DNA of 64,000 nt from Tetrahymena thermophila SB210 (lineage: Eukaryota > Ciliophora > Oligohymenophorea > Hymenostomatida > Tetrahymenidae), in contig NW_002476199.1 of assembly GCF_000189635.1 (NCBI RefSeq), positions 62,001-126,000 on the forward strand. The letters are read 5' to 3'. The position numbers and the translations under genes were made by a program. Below the pieces are notes generated by a model. That model did no database searches. It had not been told where the DNA came from and saw only the letters and a list, made by a program, of their open reading frames with translations. This document shows positions 48,701 to 61,926 of the stretch, one piece after another. Positions within the stretch are counted from its first letter, which is position 1; each line of letters begins with the position of its first letter.

Positions 48701-51700
48701 CTTAAAGCTAAAAATGTATGTATAAGTAGATTACCTTGTAGGAAAAATTAAAAGAATCAGCTAACACTTTAAGAGAATAAATGATTTTAGAATACAATTA
48801 AAATAACACTGTCAAAAATGGGCATTAATTAGTTGATAATGGAAACATAAATAATATATTCTAATTAAAAGATGATAGGCTAAAATAAAAATAAGATGGT
48901 AACAATTATTCATCCAAAGAACATTTTATAAATAGGTACAACCATATTTTAGATAAGAAAAAAGATTCGACGGAAATACTTAAAAATTTCTATGAAAATA
49001 ACAAAAAAGAACATGATGAATAAGCAAACTAACAGAAGTAGCTAAATAAGGAATCAAAAAGAGATACTGAAAGCAATGATGATGTTTTTGATTTAGAAAA
49101 AAGTTAATTGAGTAATAAGAGTTTGAATGAAGAAAACTTAAAAAAATTAATTAAAACTCTTAAAAAATAAAATAAACTTTAAGAAAAAGATAAAAAATTC
49201 ATATAGATTATCTTAATGAGTAAAAATAGTTAACATAAATAAAATAAATAAAAAAATGATATTTAAGATAACAACTAACATGTAAACTTTGATAATTTGA
49301 AAAATGGGAAAGAAAAAATACAACAAGAATCCACAAGTAGTTAGTAGTTCACATAAAATTAAAATTAAGAAATAAATATCAATAATTTAAAACAAATTAT
49401 TTATTAAGTATAAAATAAAAGCCTACATTTCTTTAGTGTTGAAGATTCAAATAAGCCTACTTAAAGGCAATCTTAAATAGGAAATTTAACTTTCACTCTG
49501 TTAAACCAGACTCATTTGATATCTAGCTTTAGCTGGGTTTAACAAAAAACGAAAGACTAAATCATCTTACTTCACTCATTCGATGTTTCTGAAGTTTATT
49601 AATAAATTTAATGGAATTAATCAAGTTAATTTTAACAAAATAATTAAATGTAAGACCAGAAAAGAGCTGAAAAAAATAACTAATTTTAATTAAATAAAGT
49701 AAATGATTAATAAAATTAAAATAAAGTCGAGGGAAAAAATGAAAAGCAATAATCTATGAAACACTATTTAGATATTCTCACTCAATTATCAAATTAAATT
49801 AGTAACTTTTTAATCATCTCACCTCTCATGAATTTTCTACTAGTAGATTCAAATCCATCAACTCCAAATCGCCTAAAAATTAGTCTTTAAAATGTAGGAA
49901 TATTTTCAATCGTAAATTTTGCTGATGATTAGTCTCTTGTAAATTTTGTTTCTGCTTAGTAAGGAAATTAAAAAAGCTCAGAAGAAATAGAAAAACAAGC
50001 AAATTAAAAAATTTAATTTGTAGAAAGCAAGTAAGAAAAATAAAATGATTCGACAGTGTAGCCTTTGCCTTTGGCTTAATAACAAAAAATTTAGATTAGC
50101 CAATAAGCTCCCAATATTCCTCTTTCTTCAAATAGCCTTACTTCAAATAGCCCAAAGAGCTCTTCTAGTAACTTAGGAATAGGTAGTCATAGTAACTTTT
50201 AGCTGCCGTCTTAATCTCATAATCAGCTGGCACTAGAATAGATTGATGAATTAGAAGAATTAAAACCAATACTAAATCATAAAAAAAATGGTAATAAAAT
50301 TGTCTAGTCAAAATCCAAATAAAATATATAGGAGTAGCAATTGACTGATATTTCGAATTCTAGTATAACGCCAATCGTATCAACTAAATACAACAAGACA
50401 AGACCAAAAGTAAAAAGCTAATCAAGTTTATCCAAATTACATTCTGAAAAGAAGGAAATACAGCCTAAAGTGAGTTCAGCTATGACAATAAATCCTATCA
50501 TAAAGCATTTTTAAGATTGCTCTCCTATTAATAATTTAGGTTCTCCTTTTGTTTCTGCCTATGATGCTGATCCAACATTTACTAACTACCTCAAAGACAT
50601 TACTCCAATATTATAAGAAGTATTTTATTTCTTTTCAAAAGTAATTTTTTAAATATTTTTTATTAAAATATAGAATTAGAAAAACAATACAATTTCTGCA
50701 ACTACATTGTAGCCAATCACATAACCAAAGCAATCAAATAATAGAGCTTAAAATAAAGAATATCAACAAGAAACAAACACAGTTTAAACTCCAGAATAGC
50801 AACTTCAGCAAATTTAAGCTATAATAACCCTAAATAAGTAAAACTAGGACTAAGACCTAATTTAATAAAATCTACAACAATAATAAAATATATTTTAGTA
50901 ATCTAATTTTTAGAACCCTAATATTTAGCAACTATAATATTTATACTCTAATCAAAACTTGGTTGATAACTTAGATTATATTAACCAACTTAACTAGCTC
51001 TAGTATCCATAATACTTTAACGAAAATGGGTAATTCATAAGCTAAGATAATTTTTAGTTGCAGTAACCCTTTGATGATAGAAATTTAAACCCATATTCTA
51101 ATTAGTAGTTGAGCTAAAACTTATAATAAAATAATTTTAACAATCCAGTTTTAACAAATTTTAACTTTGGAATTGAAGAAAATAATTTAAATTAAATCTA
51201 ACAATAATATATTTTCAATAATTAAATGAATGATAATTACTTTTAATAAATGGTTCTTCCACAGCTTTCTCAATAGTAGTAATATTACCAAACTTAATAG
51301 AACACACCATAATATAATTAATATACCCCAGAAGAATAATTTTATTAAAATAATTTATTGTTTTAGTAGTAGTAATAGCAGCAAATATTGCTTAACTAGT
51401 ATTAGCTATAATAAATGATTTTTTAGAATTAAATAAGTTAATAACAACAATAAGCAGAGGTTTCAGAAATTCCAAAAACAAATTTAGAATAGCTCTAAAC
51501 AACTACTTCTAATGAAATTAAATTATCTGTTTAAAAAGAACAATCAAAATAATCACAGATATAGTCATAATAGTCTTAGTTATAGTCTTAGCAATCACTG
51601 CCTTAAGAGGCTTAAAATAGTATTAATTCTCCATCATAAAAAAATTTAGTTTAATCTTAGAATTCTAAATAACAAAACTCATAAGTCGACTACTCTTAGA

Positions 51701-54700
51701 ATTCATATTTACAAACTATAAACTCTCCACTAAAATCTTAAGATTAATCTCTTTAGAATAAATTAGATTAGATAAATTTGGATACTTAATAAAGCAACAA
51801 CGTTACTATTTAAAAGGTAGAGAGTTAATTGGGATACACGCCTGTCAATTTCAGCAGATAGACATTTTAATTAGATTCGCATGGTTTTGAAAAACTTAAT
51901 ATTTAAAATCCTATGATTTCAACTAATAATAGCTTAGTAGGATATGATAAAAACTCGGCAAGAAGTTTAACAGACTTAAATATTAAGTTAGATTAAGATA
52001 AAAGGAAATCAACAAACAAGAATCATTTCAGGAACAAATATTAATCAAGAGCTAGTATAGCATGTCTTCCTTCTACATTAGCTCCAAAATAAGATAATAA
52101 TGGTTAAAGGAGATATTCTTAATTTTATATGTAAACTCTTTAAAAATTATAGCAATAGGAGTTGGAGAGTTAAGAGTCAGAATCATCAAATTCCTCTAAA
52201 GAATCAGATTCCTCGAATTCATAAGATTAGTCCTAAATAAATGATCCAAAAAAAGAATAATTCTAATAAAATGACTAAAACATGGAAGTAAAATAAACAG
52301 AAAGTAAAATCGAAGATGAAAATAATGAATAAGAAGACTAAAATGTTTCAGTCATATTAAAAGATTCATAATTTAACAAACTAAGGGCCAATAATAAAAC
52401 GGAACTTAGCAATCAATCACCTAACAATAGGACATCTAATAATAATAATAGCTATATTAATACAGTTAACAAATAAAATAACGTGAGTAATAATAACAAA
52501 ATATTAAAATAAGATTAGGATTATTACACTTAAAATGATGATTGCGATGATGACGAAGAAAATGATAAAATAAAGTAATAGTTTGATAAAGAAGATGTCC
52601 TTACTAGAATAGATTCAGAAAATGATAATAATTTTATTTAAGATGATTATTCACAAACTCAAAAGAAAAACATAATCCATAATATTCAAGACATTAGCTA
52701 GATAAAACATAAAAGTAAATTTTTAAGAAGATTTTATTATTTATTTGTTAAAATTGAATTTTATAAATATTAGGAAATGATTTTGAAAGTATCAAAAGCG
52801 ATGACTGGAATGAATTCAAAAGTGGAAAACAAATATTTAGAAACCAAAGCAACGAATCAAATATTTATTCTTATTTTTCTGGAAACCAAAACATCTCACA
52901 AATAAATAAAAACATGAATGAGGAAGGATATAACTTTCCAGACTTGGACTATTCTAATCCAGATAATAATTATGAAGATACAGATCTATAGAAAAGTGGA
53001 ATATAATCAACCAGTTAAATCAATTTTACAAAGAAAAATAATATTAGTTCTTAAACTAGCGTCTAATCAAATGATCCTAACATCTAAATGAACGATAATA
53101 ACTAACCTATTAGTGACATTAATTTAAAGTCAGATGGACAAAACTCTCAAACTAGTGACATTAATAATTAAGTTAAAGATGAATCTCCAAAGTAAGTTGT
53201 CTAAGTCTAACAGAAAGTAAATACTGTAAATTAAGCAGAGCCCCTCAGCTCAGTTCCTCGGGCTCAAAAGAAAAAACAATCAGTTCCTCAAATTTTCATT
53301 TTCAAGGTTTCAACTTAAGAAGATATCAATCAAGAAGATTAATCAAGCAGCGATTCAAGTGATGAGGAGGATGAGGAGGAAGAACACAAACATAAAGAAT
53401 TTTAAACAGATGAGGAAGATACATCTTAAGAAATTGAGGAAAAATAGTAAATAAAAAATGTGAATTCTTTAGAGAATCTTAAATAAAAAGATGACGAAAC
53501 AAATAATTAATATATCCCAAAATCAGAAATTCGAAGTTTTAACACGAATACTGCTTCAAACAGCACTATTAGCTAAAATGAAAGAAAACAATCCTTAAAG
53601 GAATTAGAAAAAATAGAAAAGAAAGAGTAGAAAAAGAGAGATTCTTTAAGGAAACTTTAACATGAAGAGAGCTTAAGTGATAAACTTTATCATCAATACA
53701 GCTCATTTAGAAGTGTTGGAACAGAGTAACCCTCTGCTAGGTTCTAATCACCTGAGAAAAGTATGCAAGAATCTTAAGGAAGTAAAAAATAATTTGACCT
53801 AAAGTTAAAGATAGAAGAGAGCGACCCATCACCACTTCCACCTATGAGAGGAAAATCTGAAAGTCTGATGATAAAATCTGAAGACAACCGAGCTATGACG
53901 CCAAAAATAAAAGAAAAAAGAAGAGACTCGCTTTTATCTGATCTTCCTAACTTCCAGAATTAGTTGCAGATTTTAGAATAGGCAGCACTAGAAAGCAGTA
54001 AAGTGACTTAATCTCTTACAAATATTAAAGAAACAGATGAGTAGAGATAGAGAAGAGAAAGTATTAAAAATGGAATAGTTCCAGATTTCGGAAATAATTG
54101 GTCTACAAGTAATTTACAGTCGAAAATGGCTATGATAGAAGAAAATAATGCAGATTCAGATAATGTAGACTCTGAAGGAGAAGGAAAATTTTAACGCAGA
54201 AGATAAAGCACCCTAGCATAAAATAGACCTAAAATGATTACTTTCGAAAGTAATATTAGAATTCACACTATTCAATAAAATTTAGCAAATGAGTATCATG
54301 ACCAATAATCTCCATATTTCACTGTTAATGCTAATGGTACTCATGTATATGGATCTCAAAATTAATAAAATTACTCTCATCATGATAAACCTTCTGATCC
54401 CTAACAAGTGAGAGGAAAAACGTTTACTTTTGATTACAATTATTAAAATGATTCAATTAGGGCTAAAGGGAACAGTAAAAGTCAATTCCATAATTTCTTC
54501 TAATTCCCTTCTGAAGAGAATATAAAATACAAAGATGAATAATCTACAAGGAATTAAGTATAGAGTAGTTTATAAGATCTAAACCAATAATAGTAAAAGT
54601 AATCCTCTTAGACTAATATTTAGTTTTAGCAATCATAAAATTAGTCTATGATAAGTTAATAAAATACTCCACTTTCATCTATAAAGAGTAATACTGATAC

Positions 54701-54899
54701 ATAAAACCATAGTGGAACTTAGATATTTTCTCAATTTTAATCAAAAAATTATTACAGCAATTCTAATTTAGATTCAGTATCTCCGAACAACTAAACAACA
54801 CCAAACCACTAATCATCAAAAAGCAATTTTTCTTATTCAAATCTCAATAATAAAAACAGCAATATGAGATTTGAAGATATAGTAAATCAAAATAATTGA
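45716..54899 (+). CDS. Giant Gln/Asn/Ser-rich protein, 2,983 aa
   Basis: Four exons (45716-47633, 47753-50619, 50674-52714 and 52774-54899) join to exactly 2,984 codons with TGA. Introns are 119, 54 and 59 nt. Roughly residues 100-510 form a structured, helical N-terminal region with TPR-like pairs (for example AALEIFNEALNILSNAKRKE, YLGLTYLNLSILYSSLG and NIAAELEYFQRWDEAHRHYE). The remaining ~2,400 residues are overwhelmingly Gln, Asn, Ser, Lys and Asp/Glu, including poly-Gln/Asn tracts encoded by TAA/TAG/CAA/AAT and acidic patches (DDDEENDK, DEEDEEEEH). No membrane span, signal peptide or enzyme motif is seen. Prion-like disorder with a TPR anchor suggests a scaffold or condensate-forming protein (inference). 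Because the first intron is 119 nt of very AT-rich DNA, a split into two genes at 47.7 kb is a less likely alternative; the second ORF lacks an early ATG. Confidence 0.8.
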
Positions 54900-55585
54900 A
54901 ATATATATTCCATAAAGCCTTTTAAATTTTCAATTAAATAAAATATAAAATTGGAATAAATAACTAAATAACTAAATAAATAAAATCTTTTCATCAACAA
55001 CTTTCAATAATAAAAAATTTTATTCTCATAAATATAAATGAATGGCATTACTCAAATTAATAGGCAATACTTTTAATAATAAAGAGTATGAAAATAAAAA
55101 TACTAAAAAGTATTCACCAAATATTCTTAAGCATGTAAAATAAGCAAACAAACAATCAAACAAACAAATCATAATAAATATCTTAATTAAATAGAAAGAA
55201 AGTTAAAATAGTTAGCTAGTTTGTTTGTTAGCTTTTACTTTTATTTACTTAAAAAAATTATTTATTTATAAATTTAACTAAATAAATAAATATACATCAT
55301 TCCGATTTATATTATTAACATTTTTATAAACATAAACTTATAACTTAAAATTTGTAAATAATTCATTTTTTATGTTGCTATCTTCAAAGCTAACTAATTA
55401 CTAATTAATTTAATATTTATTTAAAAAAAACATTTCCTGAATAGATAACAAATAAAATATATATATACTCCTTTTTTTATAATCAACCTTATTTTTTTAA
55501 AAATTATTTATCATTTTATACAATATTTTTACAAATTTTTTCCTATTATTTTATGAAAATGCATCAGCTTATGTATTAAACAGTC
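54900..55585. other. Intergenic spacer between convergent 3' ends
   Basis: AT-rich, with AACTAAATAAATAAA and AAACAAACAAAT runs near 54960-55170. No gene seen. Confidence 0.5.
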
Positions 55586-58500
55586 TCATACACTTCTCAT
55601 ATAAGGTGGTTTGTACTCTAAATTTAGTGCTGCAAAGACTTCCTCCTCAGTATAACAAGGAATAGCTAATGAGGAAGTTATTTTTGTTTTGTTGTCTATT
55701 CTATTAACTGCATAAAGGCCATGATCAGAAAGAGAATAGCCTTTTTTCCTTGCAAACAATCTCATACTTCTGTTAAAATAATCACTCCCTGTAAAATATA
55801 AAAGGGCATAACCGTAAAGGTCCTTAGGATAATATTTTAGATCAATACGTCTATGTTTTCCGTCTTTTAATTTTCCAATTCCCATATAAGTTTCACTCCC
55901 ATACTAATTTGGTCTTGGGAATTACAAATGCTCAATCAACAACCCATCTTATTCTAATTTACAAATCAAATTTATCATTAATTTTTTAGGTTTATTTTCC
56001 TCCCCATCTTTTCTACAAATTAAAATATCTACATCACCACACGTTTCTTTACCTAAAATATTTTTTCAATTTATTAAAGTGAATAGATATTGATTTGTAA
56101 ATTTTCAAAGTAAGTACCTCTTCTATAAGAACCACAGGCTATAATATCATACCTATCGTGTTCTTCAGGATATAACTCTTTAAATCCTAATTAAAATATA
56201 TTGTAAATTTTAAGAGATCAAGTAAATAACTTTAAGTTATAAATAAAAATATTGTAAAAACTTTATTTAAGATTGAAAAAAATTTGATGATTTGAAATTG
56301 TCTTCAAATGAAAAAATAAATATGCAAATAATAAAAAACCTTTTATGACTTCATTTACTATTAAAGTAGCTTCTTCTCTTGGCATTCTTTCTACCAAATC
56401 TTCAAAATATTACAAACCAATTTTTTAATTTTTATTTAAGAGATGCTAATTTTATCTTAGTTCAGCTATAGTTTTTATATTCCTTTCATATAGTTGAGAA
56501 GCTGTTGAAGGTCCTATACCCCATACTTACGAAAGTAACTCAATAGCTTAATTTCTTTCACTTTAAGTTAAAATTTAAGCTCTTTGACATTGACCTGTTT
56601 CTAAGATTTCTTTTATTTTTTCTTTTGTTTTTTCACCAAGTCCATTTATTTTTTACACATCTTTAACTGATTTTATTTGAAAATCTAATGATTTGATAAT
56701 ACCCACTGCTTTTCTATATGCAATTGACCTCCCGATATCTTTCTCTTATTAGTAGATTTTTAGAAGCTTTTCTAATTCCTAAATTTAAGATAATAAAAAT
56801 ATTTAATTATTTTAATTTAGCATTTTTTAAATCAAAATTTGAATACTTCCGTAATTAATTTGTTAAAATTTTCTTTCGGTGCTCCAGTGGCACAAATAAA
56901 ATGATCTTTTCTTTCATCCCAATACCTTTCTCTTCTTATTTATCCGCTAAATGGTTTGAATGGATTACCTATATTTGGCTAAGAAACAAATTTTGGCTAT
57001 TCTTAATCATTAATTTACTAACCCAAATTAGTTTCTTTTTCATCTTCATCACTATCAAGTGAAATAATTTCTATGATTTTATCTTTTTTCTTCAAACTTT
57101 TAAGCTATTGATCATTTTTAAATTTTGCTTCAACTTTTAAATTAGGAAGTTCCGTGATAAATCTTTAATCTATTTTAGAAAAATCTTCATCATCTTCATC
57201 CAAATAATCCAAGTATTTTTATTCATCTTTTATTTGAATCTCCTAATCAGAGTCCACTTCAAAATAATCAAGTTAGTTTCTATTTTTTTTCAAAAGAAAT
57301 TAAGTTGAAGTCTAATAAATTAAAAAACAACATTTACTTATTTTTAAATCCAGTTTTAGAAGGCGAAGTTTAATTTTATTAGATCAAATCTTATTCTTTT
57401 TTTATAGTACTTTTACTGATTTTAAATAAAAACTAATCCTTTTCATATTAAAAGCATTTTATTAATTTGAAAAATAAATAATTTATAAAAAATACTTATG
57501 AGTTTTTATTATCTAGTTGAGGACTTCTTTTCAGTTTTTTAAACGAAGTTAAATAATTAATTTTTTAACCACTAATTTCTTCATTTTCTGTTACTTTACT
57601 TAAAAATAGTTAATTATCTAACTTTATAGGTGTGATAGATTAATCAGCATATTCTGCCTTTTTTTGTTCAAATGAAGAATCAAAAGAAACAAATTTGTCA
57701 GAATTTTATGATTTCTCTAAATCATCTTCACTTATTTGTTACTCTTATTCACTATCATAATTATAATCCCAAAGGTATCGAGTTTTTTTAGCAGCTTTTT
57801 ATCTACTTGTATCTTACTTCATTTTTCTCTGTCTTAAAATATCACGAGAAATGTTAGTAAGGCATTCTAAATCTAAACTATTTTCCTAAATTGAATCTTC
57901 ATCGCTGCTCACTTTTGAATTAGAGAGTTATTTACTGTTTTCATCTATAATCTACTAAGATTGTGAAATATTCATATTTTTAATTTATTATTTTTCTTTA
58001 TTGATTTCCTCTTACTATCCTCTATTTTAAGCCAGTATAAAAAAAATTAATTTATCAGCAAAGCTAATATTAATTTACACATGGAATAAATTATTTTAGG
58101 CTGCAAGCTAATTTATATAAGAGAAGTCTTATTTTAATAAAATTTATTAAATAAAATTTGATTAAAATTAATTTACAATAGGGTTCAGGATTAATATATT
58201 TTTTTTATTTGAGAACTTCAACAAGATATTCTGAAATAACCACTTTATTTATTACAACGTCTAAATCTAAACTGTATTATGATAGCTATTTTCTCAGCTC
58301 CTTTATTAAAAAATTTAAATTAATTATATAATAATTAATTTAAAGTATTTTACATCAATTTTTATGTTATCTGGACAGATGAATAAAATGTGTTTATTTT
58401 TTTCTTGTATAAGATCGTAAAATGTAAGAAATTTTTCAAAATATTCTTAAATAGAAAAATAAACCTCCCCTTAATTATTTTTGATTTATTCCGCAAAAAT

Positions 58501-58996
58501 TTTAACTCTTTTTTCACTTAAATCGAAATTCCTCATAAAAAAGATAACAATTTTTGACTTAAAAAGGTCCTTTATTTATAAAGTAAACAAACTATATATA
58601 GTCTCTTTAAAAGATCAATAAATGAACTTACTTTAGGTATTTTATTTATTTCCTCTTATCTTTATTTTAAAATATCAACATATTTTACTTTTTAAGATCC
58701 ATTTTATGTGTTTTATATTTTATTTTATTGATAAATATCTGTAGAATCCTCATCTATAACGATATATTCTTTCTTTACTTCTTTTTTTGCATGTTACTAG
58801 TTAATTTAGCTCTTAAGCTACTGGCTTTCTAGAACTTTTTGATATTGAATCATTTCCTTTATTAAAAACAAAAATGAATAGACATTTCTTTTTACCTTAG
58901 AACTTTTTTTACTTTAGTCAAAGGATTTTTGACTTCTCTTTTATTATTTTCATTTTTTTTAACAGCTTCTTCAAGAATTTAATCAAGCTAGCTCAT
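55586..58996 (-). CDS. Family X DNA polymerase with BRCT domain (Pol lambda-like), 910 aa
   Basis: Eleven reverse-strand exons (high to low: 58913-58996, 58632-58856, 58354-58569, 58177-58300, 58079-58127, 57496-58021, 57338-57438, 56847-57279, 56340-56778, 56118-56186 and 55586-56052) sum to 911 codons. Residues ~104-217 form a BRCT-like domain (FKSKIVIFF, VVISEYLVEVL). A ~350-residue acidic, Gln/Ser-rich linker follows. Residues ~575-910 are a complete Pol beta-type core: YRKAVGIIKSL, HhH GLGEKTKEKI with Lys640 at the lyase position, VWGIGPSTASQLY, palm GSYRRG then GDVD (Asp762, Asp764), third Asp826 in HRRIDL, YFTGSDYFNRSMR and the DHGLY C-domain. This is the Pol lambda/mu/TdT architecture. 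YFTGS rather than a TdT-type loop favours Pol lambda. Expected to fill gaps in base-excision repair and end joining in the nucleus. Confidence 0.93.
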
Positions 58997-58998
58997 TT

Positions 58999-59008
58999 GC
59001 GCCAAAAA
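58999..59008 (-). promoter_or_regulatory. E2F-type site next to the polymerase ATG
   Basis: The reverse strand reads TTTTTGGCGC, containing TTTGGCGC, a perfect match to the E2F/DP consensus TTTSSCGC, ending 2 nt before the polymerase ATG. Such CG-rich words are rare in this AT-rich DNA. E2F control of S-phase and repair genes is established in many eukaryotes; function here is inferred. Confidence 0.4.
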
Positions 59009-59781
59009 TTAAAGGCTAATAAATCTTCTAATTTTTGAATATAAATTTGTTTTAAAATAAGCTTTTGATGAATAGAAAAGACAAATAAATAAATATCTTT
59101 TTAACAACACTTTATATTTCTAAATTTCTAATATTTGATTTATAAATAGCTTATTAAATAATAAAATATGTAGTATTAAAGTATTATTTCTGTATTATTA
59201 TCAATTATAATTTTTTTATAACCCTGTAATACTTTATAAAAATATTTTTTAAAAGAGAGCTATTATTCATCTCTGGTTTTTTAAAAATAGCTATTAATAT
59301 CTTAATTATATAAACTCAAGTCTTTAATAATAGATTTTCTTCTTCTTCTTCAAATAAAATAAACACAACAAAGAAAAGTGCATATTTTAATATGTATAAA
59401 TTAATAGGTTATAATATTTTAATAGAGTTAAATATCTACCTAATAAATTATTTAAATTTAATTTATTTTATTCTAAAAACTTAAAGAATATTATAAACAA
59501 AAATAATTTTTATTATTCTTTTTTAGTTTGACTAACCTATGCAAAAAATATATATATTTTAACCTAAGTTTATATTAAATTATTATTTAAGAGCAAATAT
59601 TAAATATGCTTGGATTTAGAAAATATTTATTTCTTTTACTTTAAGATTGCTTGCCATTTTTACTTTTAAATTTAACAAGAGCTAGTATTATAAAAATTAA
59701 AATATTCGAAAAAAATTCAATTTATTTTTAGGAAATTCTAAAATATTTAATTTGCATTTAAAGAGTTAATTTAGCTATTAC

Positions 59782-59796
59782 TTTTTGCGCGAAAAA
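59782..59796. promoter_or_regulatory. Near-palindromic E2F-like element
   Basis: TTTTTGCGCGAAAAA contains TTTCGCGC on the reverse strand, a perfect TTTSSCGC match, and TTTGCGCG on the forward strand, a near match. It lies about 790 nt upstream of the polymerase start and about 315 nt beyond the 3' end of the HYPK-like gene. Confidence 0.3.
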
Positions 59797-60110
59797 TGAG
59801 TTGAATATGTTAATAAGAATTATTTCTTATTAATAATTGAAGGTTATTTATCTAGAAGAGAAATATTTTGTGTTAATTAAAATATCTTTTGCAGAAACAA
59901 AAATCTTCTTTTGGAATGATTTGATTTATTTAATTGATATTTTAATACTTAGTGAGTAAAAATAAAGCTAAATTTCAATTATTTGATAGAATACAAATCT
60001 TTTATCATTTTTACATAATAAGAATCTAAATTTAAATATAAAATAATCTAGTTTATAAATTAAAATTTTTATTTTATTCAAAAGTTTCTATTCTTTTCAA
60101 TAAATGATCT

Positions 60111-60521
60111 TCAGTTGTGTAAAAGGTTTTAAATTGCTTTTTGCAAATCGCCTTCTGTTAATCTTAATTATTCAATAGCTTTAATCTTATCTAAATCGAA
60201 GTTTTATTCTAAAAATTTAACATCTGCATCATTTAACTTAATCAAAACTTTCCTATTAAATAATTTTATTAAATAAGTATTACTCATAGTATAGTTTAAT
60301 TATATTTTTATATAAATAAATATTTGTAATTGATATTATTCATACTTTTCTTCTTTAAGATTGCTTAATGCCTATAATATTTTTTAAAAGTCAATCATTA
60401 AAATATAGAATATATTTTTAAATTTTGAATAAATTACATTTTCAACTTTAAGTTCTTATTCTTCAACGTAATCTGTTACTTTATCTAAATTTTTATTAGC
60501 GGTTTCTGTTTACTTTGACAT
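60111..60521 (-). CDS. HYPK: HYPK-like (huntingtin-interacting protein K) UBA protein, 83 aa
   Basis: Three exons (first ending near 60439, second 60346-60371, third 60111-60252) with introns of about 67 and 93 nt give an 83-aa protein. NLDKVTDYVEEQELKVENAL matches the HYPK segment LEKVTDYAEEKEI. The C-terminus KVLIKLNDADVKFLEQNFDL followed by AIEQLRLTEGDLQKAIQNLL matches the KVTIKKEDLELIMTEMEI UBA-like NAC-alpha domain, ending in a hydrophobic L..L as in HYPK. In other eukaryotes HYPK binds and tunes the NatA N-terminal acetyltransferase at the ribosome and has chaperone activity. The protein is shorter than animal HYPK (about 120-129 aa) because the N-terminal acidic part and the middle linker are reduced. 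No neighbouring NatA subunit is present. The first exon's exact end should be checked to one base. Confidence 0.82.
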
Positions 60522-61926
60522 TTTAAACTAAATTCTTAAATTAATTTTAAGTAAATGAATACTATTAATATTTTGTACTTTTTGTATTTTTTAAAATCTT
60601 AATTTTAATAAGACTGGGTTGTTAATCAAAATAATATATGGATATTTAAGTATCTTAATTTATCATTTATAATTTTTATTTATTTATTTTATCAAATTAA
60701 AATTATTTTCCACTTATAAAAAGATAAAGATAAGATGAATTAAACAAACAACTTCAAATATGCTATAAAAATGTATTTTATTTTTTTTTAAATAAACAAA
60801 ATAAAGTTTTGTTTAGAGTTCATACTAAAACAAAACTTGAGTAAAATAAAAACATTAATTTATTAGCAAATAAATCAAGATTTAAATAAAATAATTATTA
60901 TTATAAAAAAATATTTTTAATTTTTTATATTCTAGTTTGTCTAAGCAATTGATTAATATTATCTTCAATTAATATTAGTTTGAATTAAATAAATAAATTC
61001 ATAAATTTATTCTATCATTTTTAAATAAATTCTAAGATATTTGATAAATATTTTTTACACTTTTTCTTATATTAAAAAAATATTTTGTTTGGTTTTTTTA
61101 TTTTTACTATTTCAAGAAATTTTAAATAATCTCTCTAAAAAATTTACATAATTTCAAACATAAAATTAATATTAAATTTTTAATGTGTTTTAAGTAGATT
61201 AATTTAATCAAATTTGAAATTTTCTAGATTAAGATTAGAAAATGCCTTTCTAGTAGATAGATTCTTAAAATTATTCATGATTTATTTAAATAGTTTTGAA
61301 TGCTGAAAAAGTTTGATGAATTTTAAATTTAATTTTATAAATTATTAATAAAAAAATTATGAAAAAAATTGAAAGAGTTTATGAATAACATAAATGTTTC
61401 TAAAAGAGAAAGTGCTTAGAATTAGCATTATTGAATTTAGATTGTGTTATTCTTTTTGAAAGAAAAAATTAATTAGTTAATTAAAATTTACAAATAAATT
61501 TTTATGCAATAATAAAAATAATCTACTTAAGATTATTTGAAAAATTCAAAAATTTTTCTTTAAAAAAAGAAAAAAAAATTAAATGATGTTCAGTATTGAA
61601 AATTTAAAATACTAAGCAAAATAAAGGAAAGAAAAGAAAAGAAAAGAAAAGAAGGAAGGTAAGTAGATAGGTAGGATTTTAATCATAATAAATAAGTAAA
61701 TACAAAATATAAATAGAAATAATATAAGTATTTTGTAACATTTTGATAATTTAAATTTAATATAGGTAGAATTAATGTAAAATAATTAATTATAATTGTT
61801 TATGTAATTTAAAATCACTTAAGATATTTAAAATATTTTTCATTGGTGGAATATTTATTTGATTACTTAGTTAAATTAAACACACTTTTTTTATTCTTTA
61901 TTTTTTCATTCCACTGTAAAAAATAC
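60522..61926. other. 1.4-kb AT-rich intergenic region
   Basis: No gene seen. An AAAAG/GAAGG purine tract lies at 61625-61671. Confidence 0.45.
61625..61671. repeat. AAAAG purine microsatellite
   Basis: Tandem GAAAA units grading into GAAGG and TAGATAGG. Confidence 0.7.

Larger units (their letters stand above)
58997..60110. other. Upstream region of the polymerase gene
   Basis: AT-rich, containing two E2F-type elements annotated separately. No gene seen. Confidence 0.5.

Noticed and set aside
57973-57975. ATG at 57975 as the polymerase start
   Set aside because: The frame continues upstream through five further exons that encode a BRCT-like domain and sum to whole codons.
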